64,000 nt of DNA from Bradyrhizobium sp. CB3481 (GTDB lineage: Bacteria; Pseudomonadota; Alphaproteobacteria; Rhizobiales; Xanthobacteraceae). Numbering within the stretch: the first letter of the stretch is position 1; each line of letters starts with the position of its first letter. A program made the position numbers and the translations under genes. The stretch is from NCBI RefSeq assembly GCF_029714305.1, contig NZ_CP121647.1, forward strand, positions 1,322,501 through 1,386,500. Direction: 5' to 3'. Of the stretch, positions 33,806 to 44,495 are shown piece after piece. The notes beneath the pieces were generated by a model. That model was not told the origin of the DNA. It saw only the letters and a list, made by a program, of their open reading frames with translations, and ran no database searches.

Positions 33806-34744
33806 CTACTTCGTCATCTGATCCACTTCCGCCATCTCTTCCACGCTCAGCGTCCAGCTGATCGCATTCGCGTTCTGCTCGACCTGTTCGACGCGGGTGG
33901 CGCCGGCGATGACGCTGGCGACTTGCGGGCGTTGGGCGAGCCAGGAGAAGGCCAGCTTAAGCAAGGAGTGGCCGCGCGCTTGCGCAAACGCCTGCAGCTT
34001 TTCGACGATGTCCTCGTTGCGCTTGGTGACGTAGCGGTCCTTCAGGGCAGGCGCCTTGGCGAAGCGGGTGTCGGCGGGAGCATCTGTACCGCGCTTGTAC
34101 TTGCCGGTAAGCAGGCCACTTGCGAGCGGGAAGAACGGCAACAGGCCGAGCTTGTATTCCGCTGCTGCCGGCAAGAGATCTTTCTCGATGCCGCGCACCA
34201 CGAGGCTGTATTCGTCCTGGCAGGAGATGAAGCGGCTCACATTCATCTGTCGCGCCAGCATTTCGGCTTCTGCGATGCGCCACGCCGGAAAGTTCGAATT
34301 GCCGATGTAGCGGACCTTGCCCTGGCGGACGAGATCGTCGAGCGCGCGCAGCGTCTCTTCCATCGGTGTCAGTGGGTCATAGTCGTGTTGCTGGTAGAGG
34401 TCGATGTAATCGGTCTTCAGCCGCTTCAGGCTCGCTTCCACCGCTTCCATGATGTAGCGGCGCGAGGCGCCCTGCTTGGTGCCGTCATTGCTCATGGGCT
34501 TGGCATATTTCGTCGCCAGCACGATGTCCTTGCGGCGGTCGCCGAGCACCGCGCCGAGCACGGTCTCGGAGCCGCCCATGCCGGCATAGATGTCGGCGGT
34601 GTCGAACAGGGTGATGCCGAGGTCGATCGCCTTGTGGATGACCTTGCGCGAGGTCTCCAGATCGGTGCGCTGGCCGAAATTGTTGCAGCCGAGGCCGACG
34701 GCGGAAACACGCAGGCCGGAGCCGCCGAGGTTGCGAATTTGCAT
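33806..34744 (-). CDS. Aldo/keto reductase
   Basis: A 312-residue AKR with the (beta/alpha)8 landmarks: LFDTADIYAGMGGSE with Asp48 and the catalytic Tyr53, ATKYAK with Lys79, and YQQHDYDP with the active-site His region. LASGLLTGKYKRG and SVIAGATRVEQVEQN, the NADPH-binding end, follow. It reduces carbonyls with NADPH; the substrate is unknown. I start at ATG 34744 (MQIRNLGGSGL) where a ribosome site, AGGATCG, is upstream; the longer frame from 34852 adds non-conserved residues. Confidence 0.93.
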   Translation of the reverse strand: MQIRNLGGSGLRVSAVGLGCNNFGQRTDLETSRKVIHKAIDLGITLFDTADIYAGMGGSETVLGAVLGDRRKDIVLATKYAKPMSNDGTKQGASRRYIMEAVEASLKRLKTDYIDLYQQHDYDPLTPMEETLRALDDLVRQGKVRYIGNSNFPAWRIAEAEMLARQMNVSRFISCQDEYSLVVRGIEKDLLPAAAEYKLGLLPFFPLASGLLTGKYKRGTDAPADTRFAKAPALKDRYVTKRNEDIVEKLQAFAQARGHSLLKLAFSWLAQRPQVASVIAGATRVEQVEQNANAISWTLSVEEMAEVDQMTK

Positions 34745-34850
34745 GGATCGATCCTGTGGGAAGAGCGGGAGAGGACCGGTATTTTGGCCCGCACAGAGCC
34801 AACCCGCAAGCAGCGGGAGTTCCGGCATTCGCGCTTGGCAGCCATGCGGC

Positions 34851-34893
34851 ACAAAAAGAGGCGGCCCCGGTCAGACGCGGCGACTGACGGGGA
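34851..34893 (-). terminator. Rho-independent terminator for the GNAT gene
   Basis: On the minus strand CCCCGTCAG and CTGACCGGGG form a stem with a 9-base loop, then CCGCCTCTTTTTGTG with a T run. It is about 130 bases past the GNAT gene stop. Confidence 0.65.
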
Positions 34894-35021
34894 CCGCTTG
34901 GGGCGTGTGATCTGAGACGGGGGCCTGATCAGACGCAGCTGCAACCTATCCGCGCCGTGTTACGCCGGCGTGACAGCGGGACTTATCCACAGGCACGCCG
35001 GCATCGGCAGGCACAGACCTG

Positions 35022-35483
35022 TCACAGCATCTTGCGGTACACAACGAAGCCTGAGCGCTCCGCCACTTTGTCGTAGAGCTGCATCGCGGTGTGGTTGGTC
35101 TCGTGGGTCTGCCAATAGACGCGAGAGCAGCCGGCGCGCTTGGCCTGGTCGTAGACGCCGTTGATCAGCGCGCGGCCGACGCCTCTGACGCGCGCTGCCG
35201 GATCGGTGAAGAGGTCCTGCAGATAGCAGTTCGGCTCGATCATGGTGGTTGAGCGGTGAAACAGATAATGCGTCAGTCCGAGCAACTTGCCGCCGCGCTC
35301 GGCAACCAGCGCATGCACCGGCTCGTAGGCATCGAAGAAGCGCGCCCACGTCATCGCGGTGATCTCGGGCGCCAGTGCGGTCGGGCCAGAGCGGCCATAG
35401 AAGGTGTTGTAGCCGTCCCACAGTGGCAGCCATTGCGCGTAGTCCTGACGGGTGACGAAGCGGATGGTGAGGTCGCCTGGCAT
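35022..35483 (-). CDS. GNAT family N-acetyltransferase
   Basis: A 153-residue GNAT. The acetyl-CoA motif A RVRGVGRALINGVYDQA carries the R/Q-x-x-G-x-G/A pattern, and YWQTHETNHTAMQLYDKV is motif B. A four-aromatic N-terminal segment (WLPLWDGYNTFYG) is typical of GCN5-related enzymes. The acceptor is unknown. I start at ATG 35483, where GGAA lies 8 bases upstream, rather than 35543. A terminator follows. Confidence 0.9.
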   Translation of the reverse strand: MPGDLTIRFVTRQDYAQWLPLWDGYNTFYGRSGPTALAPEITAMTWARFFDAYEPVHALVAERGGKLLGLTHYLFHRSTTMIEPNCYLQDLFTDPAARVRGVGRALINGVYDQAKRAGCSRVYWQTHETNHTAMQLYDKVAERSGFVVYRKML

Positions 35484-35601
35484 TGCGGGATTTCCGTTTT
35501 GGTGAGATGGGCGCGCCGGGACGCACGAAAGACGTCTGTGCATTAGTACAGACGCGGCAATGCTGGATCAATGTCACAAAAAGCGCGGCGGTGCCGCGCC
35601 G

Positions 35602-36414
35602 CTACTCCGCGGCGCCGAGATGGTGGGCGAGGCTGCGATGGCTGCCGCGCAGCGCGCGATAATAGTCGGCGCTGCCGGGATCGTCGGAGTGGCGGACAAG
35701 ATCGGTGACCGGCATGTAGCTCAGCATGCGGCCGCCGTCCGGCAGCGCCGTGCAGGTGAAGCGCAACACCTGCCCGTCGGCGAGGTTGATGTTGATCGGT
35801 GTGGAATCGCCGGTGCGGATCATTTCGGTGCGCTTGGCGATGAAGGTGCTGAGTTCGTCCTCGGGCAGTTGCCAGGCGCCGGTGTCGCGGCCGTGATACA
35901 TCAGTGCGATGAAGGGCGGCTTGCTGTCGGCCTGCTCGTCGGACAGCTTGAAATAATCGCGGAAGGCGCGGTTGATGAATTCGGCGCGGGTATCGGCATC
36001 GAGCAGTACGATGCCGATATCGACCTGATCGAGCGCGGCCGACAGGCGATCGGCGGTGGCGTGATGCTTGTCCTGCCAGGCCAGCGTATCGATCCATTTC
36101 TGCCTGAGCAGGCCGGTGATCAGCGCGGTGCCGCCGGCGGTCGCCGCCAGCAGCAACATGCGCGACAGATCCGACATGTCATAGCCGGGCGTGGCGCGGT
36201 GGTTGAGGAAGAACAGCGCGGACGACGTTACCGCAATGACGGCACTCGCCATGCCCGAGGCGATGCCGCTGCTTGCGGCGGAAAGCGCAACGATACAGAC
36301 GAACAGCGGCGCGGGATTGGGTACGGCAACGAAATGCCGGTCGATCAGGAAGGCGAGGAGCGCCGTCGCTGCCGTGAGGATCGGACCGGAGATTGCGTGC
36401 CAGTTGAACTGCAT
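35602..36414 (-). CDS. DUF4118 membrane protein with a PAS-like domain, no kinase
   Basis: A 270-residue protein. Four hydrophobic segments over about 8-115 form a DUF4118 (KdpD-type) membrane domain, including VPNPAPLFVCIVALSAASSG. Residues about 125-250 are a PAS-like domain (LDQVDIGIVLLDADTRAEFINRAF, PFIALMYHGRD). No histidine-kinase, HATPase or output domain follows, unlike typical sensor kinases. It may be a partner sensor, a degraded kinase or a signalling protein of unknown output. ATG 36414 is chosen; ATG 36453 is possible. Confidence 0.75.
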   Translation of the reverse strand: MQFNWHAISGPILTAATALLAFLIDRHFVAVPNPAPLFVCIVALSAASSGIASGMASAVIAVTSSALFFLNHRATPGYDMSDLSRMLLLAATAGGTALITGLLRQKWIDTLAWQDKHHATADRLSAALDQVDIGIVLLDADTRAEFINRAFRDYFKLSDEQADSKPPFIALMYHGRDTGAWQLPEDELSTFIAKRTEMIRTGDSTPININLADGQVLRFTCTALPDGGRMLSYMPVTDLVRHSDDPGSADYYRALRGSHRSLAHHLGAAE

Positions 36415-36614
36415 GCCGGTTCTCGCCGCTTGCCGGGAATAAGGCACAAGCATGCCTGATTGTTGCGATTGTGCACGCGTTTCTGCCGCTAGTCCTAAGA
36501 GAGCGTTGTCCGCGTGCGTAAGATTTTCGTGCTTTTGAAATCAAATGATATCGAGTTAAGGAACGCCGTACCGCGCCCGACGATTGGCGCACGCCATTTT
36601 GCAAGAGGACGTCA

Positions 36615-36968
36615 ATGCCCACCGTTTCGCCCACGCTGCTCCCGGTCCTGATGCTGTTTGCCTCCAACGTCTTCATGACGTTTGCCTGGTACGGCCATCT
36701 GAAGTTCAAGGAAAGCCCGCTGCCCGTCGTCGTGGTGGTAAGCTGGGGGATCGCCTTTATCGAATACTGGCTGGCGGTGCCGGCCAACCGCTGGGGCAGC
36801 GCGGTGTATTCGGCGGCGCAGCTCAAGACCATGCAGGAGGTGATCACGCTGGTGGTGTTCGCCGCGTTCTCGGTGCTTTATCTCAAGGAGCCGCTGGGCT
36901 GGAACCATGCGCTCGGCTTTCTCTTCATCGCGATCGGCGCGTTCCTGATCTTCCACAAATGGGGGTGA
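36615..36968 (+). CDS. DMT family protein (DUF486)
   Basis: A 117-residue protein with four hydrophobic segments of the DUF486 family, related to small drug/metabolite transporter halves. LPVLMLFASNVFMTFAWYGHLKF, GIAFIEYWLAVPANRWG, KTMQEVITLVVFAAFSVLYLKE and HALGFLFIAIGAFLIFH mark the four helices. It has no known substrate. The upstream gap is 200 bases. Start ATG 36615 is the first in frame. Confidence 0.88.
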   Translation: MPTVSPTLLPVLMLFASNVFMTFAWYGHLKFKESPLPVVVVVSWGIAFIEYWLAVPANRWGSAVYSAAQLKTMQEVITLVVFAAFSVLYLKEPLGWNHALGFLFIAIGAFLIFHKWG

Positions 36969-37082
36969 GGGTTGTTGTATCTGGTATTCGAAATAAAGCG
37001 CCGGCTCGCCTTCCCGTTTCGTTTTTGATTTCGTGAAAGGACGTTGATAGCTTCCTGCTTTTCCCGCTAGCAGGAAGCCGTC

Positions 37083-38363
37083 ATGCACCTATCGCGCCTT
37101 GTTTCGTCCTTCGTGCGTTCCTTGATCGCTTTGGCGCTGGCGGCCACGGCAGCGCACGCCGCGCCGGTGACGGACGTTCACGCGCTGACGCAGAAGGAGC
37201 AGCAGGCGCTGCTCGATACGCTGCGCGATCTCGTCAACATCGAGTCCGGCAGCAAGGACATCGACGGGCTGAACCAGATCGCCGGGCGCATCGCCGGCCA
37301 GCTCAAGGGGTTGGGCGCCACTGTCGAGGTTCTGCAGCCCACCGACGTCTACCGCCTGGACGACACGCCGGAGAAGGTGGGCCCGGCCGTGCAGGCCGTG
37401 TTCAAGGGCACAGGCAGCGCGAAGATCATGCTGATCGCGCACATGGACACAGTGTACCTCAAGGGGATGCTGAAGGATCAGCCGTTTCGCGTCGATGGCG
37501 ACAAGGCCTACGGGCTCGGCATAGCCGACGACAAGCAGGGCATCGCTCTCATCATCCATGCCGTGGCGCTGCTGCAGAAGCTGAACTTCAACGGGTACGG
37601 TACACTGACCGTGCTGATCAATGGCGACGAGGAGATCTCTTCGCCCGCCTGGCGCAGCGCCATCACCCGCCTCGCGGCGGAGCAGGACGCGGTGTTTTCG
37701 TTCGAAGGCGGCGGCCTCGATGGCACGCTGCGGCTCGCCACCAGCGGCATCGGCTCGGCCTATCTCACGGTGCAGGGCAGGGCCTCGCATGCGGGCTCAA
37801 GGCCGGAAGGCGGCGTCAACGCGCTCTATGAGCTGTCGCACCAGCTGTTGCAGATGAAGGATCTGTCAAAACCGGAGCAGGGGTTGAAGCTGAACTGGAC
37901 CGTCGCCACCGCCGGGACCAACCGCAACGTGATCCCCGCCGAAGCCGCCGCCCAGGCCGATGCGCGCGCCCTCAAAGTTTCGGATTTCGATGCGCTCGAA
38001 AAGGCGCTGCAGGACAAGATCAAGAACCGGCTATTGCCTGACGCCAAGGTGGGCCTGAAATTCGAGGTGCGCCGTCCGCCGCTCGAGCCGAACGACGCCG
38101 CGCGCCGCGTCACCGAGCATGGCAAAACGATCTATCAGGAGATCGGCCTCGCGCTCAACGTCGCCGAGAAGGCGACCGGCGGCGGCACCGACGCGGCATT
38201 CGCCGGCCTCAAGGCCAAAGGCGCCGTGGTCGAAGGCATGGGGCTTTCCAGCTTCGGCGCGCACTCCAACGATGCCGAGTATGTGAAGATCGACAGCATC
38301 GTGCCGCGCCTCTATCTCACCACGCGCCTGATTATGGATATGTCTACCGGCAAGCTGAAGTAG
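37083..38363 (+). CDS. Exported M20 family metallopeptidase (carboxypeptidase G2-like)
   Basis: A 426-residue zinc metallopeptidase with a signal peptide over about 1-27 ending in AHA. The metal site reads IAHMDTVYLKG, GIADDKQG and GDEEISS, in the order His/Asp/Glu used by the M20 family, and GAHSNDAEYV at the end carries the last His. HAGSRPEGG is the conserved dimerisation-domain histidine region. It is likely a periplasmic glutamate carboxypeptidase-type enzyme for small peptides or folate-like amides; the substrate is inferred. Confidence 0.92.
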   Translation: MHLSRLVSSFVRSLIALALAATAAHAAPVTDVHALTQKEQQALLDTLRDLVNIESGSKDIDGLNQIAGRIAGQLKGLGATVEVLQPTDVYRLDDTPEKVGPAVQAVFKGTGSAKIMLIAHMDTVYLKGMLKDQPFRVDGDKAYGLGIADDKQGIALIIHAVALLQKLNFNGYGTLTVLINGDEEISSPAWRSAITRLAAEQDAVFSFEGGGLDGTLRLATSGIGSAYLTVQGRASHAGSRPEGGVNALYELSHQLLQMKDLSKPEQGLKLNWTVATAGTNRNVIPAEAAAQADARALKVSDFDALEKALQDKIKNRLLPDAKVGLKFEVRRPPLEPNDAARRVTEHGKTIYQEIGLALNVAEKATGGGTDAAFAGLKAKGAVVEGMGLSSFGAHSNDAEYVKIDSIVPRLYLTTRLIMDMSTGKLK

Positions 38364-38406
38364 GTTTGAAGCCCACGCGATGCGAGGTCGCTCACCGGCG
38401 CAAAAA

Positions 38407-39594
38407 TCATTTCGCGGCCGGCGCCACCCGCAAGACGCGTCCGTTCGAACTGTCCGTGAGCAGCCACAGCGCGCCGTCCGGTCCCTGGCGGACGTCGCGG
38501 ATGCGCTCGTGCAGGTTCTGCAGCAGGCGCTCTTCCGAGGTGACGGTGTTGCCGTTCAGCGTCAGGCGCACCAGCATCGCGCCGCGCAGCGCGCCGACGA
38601 ACAGGCTGCCGTTCCATTTCGGAAACAGTTTTCCGGTATAGAACGCCATGCCCGACGGTGCGATCGACGGCACCCAGTATTTGAGCGGCTGCTCCATGCC
38701 GTCCTTGGCCGTCGCATCGTGGATTTTGGCGCCGGAGTAGTCGATGCCATAGCCGATCACTGGCCAGCCGTAGTTCTTGCCCTTGCCGATTAGATTGACC
38801 TCGTCGCCGCCGCGCGGGCCGTGCTCGATTTCCCAGAGTTCGCCGGAGGCGGGATGGATCGCGAGCGACTGCGCGTTGCGGTGGCCGTAGCTCCATATCT
38901 CGGCCTTGGCGCCGCTGCGGCCAACGAACGGATTGCCTGAAGGCACGGAGCCGTCGGGCGCGATCCGGATCACCTTGCCGAGATGATTGTCGAGGCCTTG
39001 GGCCTGATCGCGATAGGTGAAATGTTCGCCCAGCGTGACGAACAGATTGCCGTCATCGGCCTGTGCGATGCGGCAGCCGTAGTGATTGCCTGACGACAGC
39101 GGCCCCTGCTGACGGAAGATGACCTTGACCTGATCCAGCCGGCCGTTGCCGTCGTCGAGTTTGGCGCGCGTGACCGCGGTGCGCCCGCCGCCCTCGGTCC
39201 GCTCGGCGTAGCAGAAATAGATGGTCCGGTTCTGCGCAAAGGATTTGTCGATGATGACATCGAGCAGGCCGCCCTGGCCCGACGCCCAGACCTCGGGCAC
39301 GCCCTTGAGCGGCGGCGAGAGCTGTCCTTCCACTGAAACCACGCGCATGCGGCCGGGACGCTCGGTCACCAGCATGGTTCCATCCGGCAGGAAGGCGAGC
39401 GCCCAGGGATTGACGAGGCCGCGGGCGATGGTGCGGACCTCGAGCTCGCCGGCCGAGGAGTCGAATGCCGGCTGTTCGCCGCGGGTGCCGGTCGCGATCA
39501 GAAACGACAGGGCAAGCAGGATCGCTACCGTCAGTGCGGCGGTCACGAGGCCGACAGGTGTTTTCATCCTGGTCCACATCGCGATGCCTCTCAT
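38407..39594 (-). CDS. PQQ-dependent sugar dehydrogenase, membrane-anchored or exported
   Basis: A 395-residue soluble PQQ aldose dehydrogenase (GdhB/YliI-type). An N-terminal basic start and hydrophobic segment (about 12-38) act as signal or anchor. The six-bladed propeller has VNPWALAFLPDGTMLVTERPGRM near 60, ENLFVTLGE in midblade and SGMAFYTGKLFPKWNGSLFVG, with the conserved HxF/HRN blocks (GHRNAQSLA). It oxidises sugars in the periplasm with PQQ. Start ATG 39594 is first in frame; ATG 39579 or 39567 also possible. Confidence 0.9.
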   Translation of the reverse strand: MRGIAMWTRMKTPVGLVTAALTVAILLALSFLIATGTRGEQPAFDSSAGELEVRTIARGLVNPWALAFLPDGTMLVTERPGRMRVVSVEGQLSPPLKGVPEVWASGQGGLLDVIIDKSFAQNRTIYFCYAERTEGGGRTAVTRAKLDDGNGRLDQVKVIFRQQGPLSSGNHYGCRIAQADDGNLFVTLGEHFTYRDQAQGLDNHLGKVIRIAPDGSVPSGNPFVGRSGAKAEIWSYGHRNAQSLAIHPASGELWEIEHGPRGGDEVNLIGKGKNYGWPVIGYGIDYSGAKIHDATAKDGMEQPLKYWVPSIAPSGMAFYTGKLFPKWNGSLFVGALRGAMLVRLTLNGNTVTSEERLLQNLHERIRDVRQGPDGALWLLTDSSNGRVLRVAPAAK

Positions 39595-39634
39595 CGCGCG
39601 TTGGCTAATGATGCAAACAAAAAGGCCGCTGATA

Positions 39635-39808
39635 TCAGGGGATGGGCATCGCCACGGTGGCCTTGATCGACAGCACCGTCATGGTGACCATGAGGCAGAG
39701 CGACAGTGTGCCGATCGCGAGCGAGGTGGCGATGGCACCAAGCAATCGGGAAGACGCAACAGGTGCACAGCGGACTCCGAAGCCGACCGTGCCGGGTGAC
39801 CGTATCAT
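39635..39808 (-). CDS. Small single-span membrane protein (57 aa)
   Basis: A 57-residue protein beginning MIRSPGTVGFGVRCAPVASS. One hydrophobic segment spans about 22-50 (LLGAIATSLAIGTLSLCLMV). AAGGA lies 8 bases before ATG 39808, which supports it as a real gene; the same frame reads up to 39910 with no better start. No function is recognised. Confidence 0.55.
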   Translation of the reverse strand: MIRSPGTVGFGVRCAPVASSRLLGAIATSLAIGTLSLCLMVTMTVLSIKATVAMPIP

Positions 39809-40005
39809 GGTCCAGATCCTTGTAACGCGGGGCGAATCACCCGCGGTGTCAGGAAAACTTTGCAATCGGGACCGGCAACATTGCGGCGACCGACCCTCGA
39901 AAATGGCCAAATCACGGCAAGGGTTAAATTTATACCCGCTATTGTTAACTTTTCGAGTAGCGCTCGCGGGAATGTGAGCAGGACGTCCGGCAGACTCGGT
40001 CGCGG

Positions 40006-40659
40006 TTACGCGCCGGCAGCGATACCGGCCTCGTCGTCAGGCACGGTCTCCGGGCGCCAGTCCATGGTCACGAAGCCGGGGGTTTGCTCCACCCGCCGCA
40101 GCCAGGCGCGGATGGCGGGGAAGGTGGCGAGGTCGTAATCGCAGCGGTCGGCGACGTGGGTGTAGCCGTAGAGCGCGATATCGGCGACCGTCAGCTGCCC
40201 CGCGGCGAAATAGGCGCGGGTCTTGAGATGATTCTCCATCACCTGCAGCGCCGCATAACCACGTTCCATCCAGTCCTCCAGCGCATGCGTCTGCAGGTCG
40301 CGGCCGCCCTTGACCAACGACAGCCAGAAATAGGCGGCGCCGATATTGGGCTCGAGCGCGTGCTGCTCGAAGAACATCCATTGCAGCGCTTCGGCGCGTT
40401 CGACCCGCGACTCCGGCGCCAGCGACGTGCCGCCGCAGACATACCAGAGGATCGCGTTGGACTCGGCGAGATAGCGTCCGTCCGCGACTTCCAGCAGCGG
40501 CACCTGTCCCGACGGGTTCTTTTCCAAAAACTCCGGCGTGCGGCTTTCGCCGCGCAGAATGTCGACCTCGATCGCCTCATAGGGCGCGTTGAGCAGCGCC
40601 AGCGCAAGGCGGACCTTGTAGCTGTTGCCGGAGCGCTGCATCGAATAGAGCTTGTACAT
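40006..40659 (-). CDS. Glutathione S-transferase family protein
   Basis: A 217-residue GST with the thioredoxin-like N-terminal domain (MYKLYSMQRSGNSYKVRLAL, then SGQVPLLEVADGRYLAESNAIL carrying the cis-Pro and glutathione-binding Glu-Ser) and the alpha-helical C-terminal domain (from about 85, DLQTHALEDWMERGYAALQV, AAGQLTVADIALYGY). Ser11 or a nearby residue is the likely thiol activator. ATG 40659 is used; ATG 40692 would add 11 residues not seen in the family. The role is unknown. Confidence 0.92.
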   Translation of the reverse strand: MYKLYSMQRSGNSYKVRLALALLNAPYEAIEVDILRGESRTPEFLEKNPSGQVPLLEVADGRYLAESNAILWYVCGGTSLAPESRVERAEALQWMFFEQHALEPNIGAAYFWLSLVKGGRDLQTHALEDWMERGYAALQVMENHLKTRAYFAAGQLTVADIALYGYTHVADRCDYDLATFPAIRAWLRRVEQTPGFVTMDWRPETVPDDEAGIAAGA

Positions 40660-40861
40660 CGTTCTGGATTTCACCCGGACCCAAGGAAGCACGCACGCCG
40701 CGGTTGCGCACCCGCGCTGTCGGCGGATCGCACCGCAACGCGGCTAAACAATGATGCCGATGTCACTGCGTCGCAAGTCCCGCGGAATGGAAAAAGTCGA
40801 AATCCATTGCCGCACTGCACGCGCGCAGAATGATTCCATCAACACGCGGGAACAACAAAGA

Positions 40862-42091
40862 TCACGCTTGCGCGACGCGGATAGCGCCGGGCGCATGGCT
40901 CGCACGGTCGAGGGCGGCGCGCCGCAATATGAGCGCATAAAAAGCCAGCTCGACCAGCAACCCCAGGGGTATGTAGCTGATGCCGGCGATGCTGCGTGAC
41001 AGCAGCGGCACAATCCAGGCCGCGGCGAGCAGGCTGATCTCGAAATCGCGAAAGCCGTGGGTGAGCGCGTGCCGCGCGAAGAAGGCAATCGCGACCGCGA
41101 GCACCACAAAATCGTAGTCGAGCACATAGGGCGTTGCGAGCAGGCTGGCGAGCGCCAGCGCCGCCGCCTTGAGCTCGAAGGCGGCATCGCTGCGCCATAG
41201 CCAGGCGAGGCTGGCGGCGAGCAGCGCGAGCAGCGAGCCCTGCGCCGTATAGGCGGTCGGCACGTTCGCGCCGAGGGCGCGGACGGCCGAGAAGATCGAC
41301 TGGATCTTCGGCCAGCCGGTGCCGCCTTGTTCGAGCACGACCGTTTGCGTGAAATTCATGGAATCGGCAAAGGCCTGCCAGATGCCGCTGCCGAGCATCG
41401 CGAAGCTGATCCCGACCAGCGCAGCCACTGTCAAGGTCGCAGCGCCGATGGTGCGCCAGCGCCCGCCCGCCAGAAGCGCGATCGGAATCAGCACGCCGAA
41501 TTGCGGCTTGTAGGCGAGCAGGCCGATCAATACGCCGGCAAGCCACGGCCGCCGGTCGAGCCAGTGCAGTGCGCCGCCGAGCAGCGCTGCGGTGAGAAAC
41601 CCGTTCTGGCCGTGGCCGACATTGACCAGCACGGCAGGGAAGGCGGTGGCAGCCAGCAAGGTTTCGCGGCGTGGCAGGATGGCGCGGATCGCCGCGAGGT
41701 AGGCGGCAAAGCTTGCGACCAGCCAGAGCGCGAGACCCGCAGCATAGGGCATTGCTGCGACGAGAAATGCGATCGCAAGGAAGAACGGCGGATAGTGCCA
41801 GCCATAGAGCGGCACCTCGCGGCCGTCGAACACGGCCTTCTCCGCCGCATGCTGAAGCACAGGCGAATAGGCGTCAGCGGCGCGTCCCTGCCAGGTCAGC
41901 GATCCTGCCGCATAGACGTTGGAAAAATCGGTGCCGATCGGCTGGCCGGTGCGGTCGATCAGGCCGTCGGAAACAACGATCCATCCGGCGAAGACCAGGA
42001 CCGACAGGGCGAGCAGGATCAGGCAGTAGCCGCGCATGCGCGACGCCGTCAACCAATCGCCGGATCGCAGCCCTTGCCAGATATTTGTCAT
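40862..42091 (-). CDS. DUF2029/glycosyltransferase 87 family membrane protein
   Basis: A 409-residue membrane protein with about ten hydrophobic segments. An early GTDFSNVYAAG after the first helix and PLYGWHYPPFFLAI carry the Asp and His-Tyr-Pro-Pro of GT87-type enzymes. GTs of this group use polyprenyl-phosphate sugars for mannan or other glycans; in this organism the acceptor is unknown. ATG 42091 is chosen over 42184; residues upstream look unlike a start. It is on the opposite strand from the aspartate aminotransferase, which starts 191 bases to the right. Confidence 0.85.
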   Translation of the reverse strand: MTNIWQGLRSGDWLTASRMRGYCLILLALSVLVFAGWIVVSDGLIDRTGQPIGTDFSNVYAAGSLTWQGRAADAYSPVLQHAAEKAVFDGREVPLYGWHYPPFFLAIAFLVAAMPYAAGLALWLVASFAAYLAAIRAILPRRETLLAATAFPAVLVNVGHGQNGFLTAALLGGALHWLDRRPWLAGVLIGLLAYKPQFGVLIPIALLAGGRWRTIGAATLTVAALVGISFAMLGSGIWQAFADSMNFTQTVVLEQGGTGWPKIQSIFSAVRALGANVPTAYTAQGSLLALLAASLAWLWRSDAAFELKAAALALASLLATPYVLDYDFVVLAVAIAFFARHALTHGFRDFEISLLAAAWIVPLLSRSIAGISYIPLGLLVELAFYALILRRAALDRASHAPGAIRVAQA

Positions 42092-42254
42092 TTCACCGCG
42101 GAATTTTCCGAATATTGCGCCGTATTGCACCGACCGTACCGAGGCCGCTTTAATGTTCCCTAAAGTTCGACGGTATTTGGCCAAGCTTCTTGCGATGCAG
42201 CGCCCAGCGCCGTAGGGTGCCCCGTTCCCATCAAAAAGAGTCGTGAATTTTTGA

Positions 42255-43484
<1,230 letters not shown>

Positions 43485-43505
43485 GGCGCGTTTTGCGATC
43501 GAAGC

Positions 43506-43541
43506 GTCCTGCATTCGCTTGATGCAGGACGGCTTTTTGTT
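43506..43541 (+). terminator. Rho-independent terminator after the aspartate aminotransferase
   Basis: GTCCTGCAT and ATGCAGGAC form a 9-bp stem with a 7-base loop, followed by GGCTTTTTGTT. It lies 22 bases past the stop codon. Confidence 0.93.
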
Positions 43542-43688
43542 GCGCGATGAAAACGCGCATGTCGCGATGTTTTGATCGGTTCTTTGCGAAGCGTCATCTT
43601 TTTTGACGAAGCGCCATGTTTTCGACACGGCGCTTCCATCCTGTCCGCTCCGCCAAATTTGTTCATCATCATGCGGAGACTGGGACTC

Positions 43689-44210
43689 ATGCGCTTCCTG
43701 ACATTGACACTCGCCACGCTTGCGCTGCTCGCGCCGATCGCAGGCGCGGACGCAGCGCCGCCGGTTCGCGCCGGCATCCTGCAATGCCAGGGCGGTCAGA
43801 ATGTCGGCTTCGTGGTTGGCTCTGTGGCGAACCTCGAATGCGTGTTCCGCAGCGAAGGCCGCCGGCCGGAGCCCTACATCGCCAGGGTGCAGCGCATCGG
43901 CCTCGACCTCGGCATTACCGAACAGACTCAGTTGCAGTGGGCGGTGAACGCGCCGACCACCCGGCTCGGCCGCGGCGAACTCGCCGGCTCTTACGGCGGC
44001 GTCGGCGCCAACGCTTCGATCGGCATCGGCGGCGGCGGCAACTTCCTGGTCGGCGGCCCGGCCAACGCCTACGCGCTGCAGCCGATCAGCCTGCAGGGCC
44101 AAACCGGCCTCAATGTCACCGCCGGGATCGCCGGCCTTGAGCTGCAGCCGTTCTACGGCAATGGCGGCCCGCGCCGCCACGGCCACCGCCGCCATCACCG
44201 CCGCGGCTGA
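43689..44210 (+). CDS. DUF992 family exported protein (copy 1)
   Basis: A 173-residue protein with a signal peptide (MRFLTLTLATLALLAPIAG, cleaved near 24). The mature part has ILQCQGGQNVGFVVGSVANLECVF, where two cysteines bracket a DUF992 start, then DLGITEQTQLQWAVNAPT and a Gly-rich run with GVGANASIGIGGGGNFLVGG. The C-terminus is basic and histidine-rich (RRHGHRRHHRR). Function of DUF992 is unknown. ATG 43689 gives the best signal; upstream ATGs at 43671 and 43572 lie in a repeat-like leader. A terminator follows, and a second copy is at 44496. Confidence 0.85.
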   Translation: MRFLTLTLATLALLAPIAGADAAPPVRAGILQCQGGQNVGFVVGSVANLECVFRSEGRRPEPYIARVQRIGLDLGITEQTQLQWAVNAPTTRLGRGELAGSYGGVGANASIGIGGGGNFLVGGPANAYALQPISLQGQTGLNVTAGIAGLELQPFYGNGGPRRHGHRRHHRRG

Positions 44211-44227
44211 GGATCACACGTTTACGG

Positions 44228-44257
44228 AAAAGGCCCGCGTGAGCGGGCCTTTTTTCT
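44228..44257 (+). terminator. Rho-independent terminator after DUF992 copy 1
   Basis: AAAAGGCCCGC and GCGGGCCTTTTTTC flank a GTGA loop, a 7-bp G-C stem extended by A-T pairs, 18 bases past the stop. Confidence 0.95.
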
Positions 44258-44495
44258 TGTGTCGTTCTGGATGCGGGACGCAGTACAGATGCGTTTCCCC
44301 GATCATCGCCGGGGCGCCAGACACAAATCGCGAAAACAACCCCATGCAAAGTAGAATTGGCCCGGCGCATCGCCGGAATGACGCCGCAGCCATTCTGGCA
44401 CGGCGCATGAAGCTATGGCATAGAACAGCAGCAGTGGGCACGGCCGTTTTGTCGACTCTTGCTCGCATCATGCTTTTTCAGCCGGAGATTACTTC

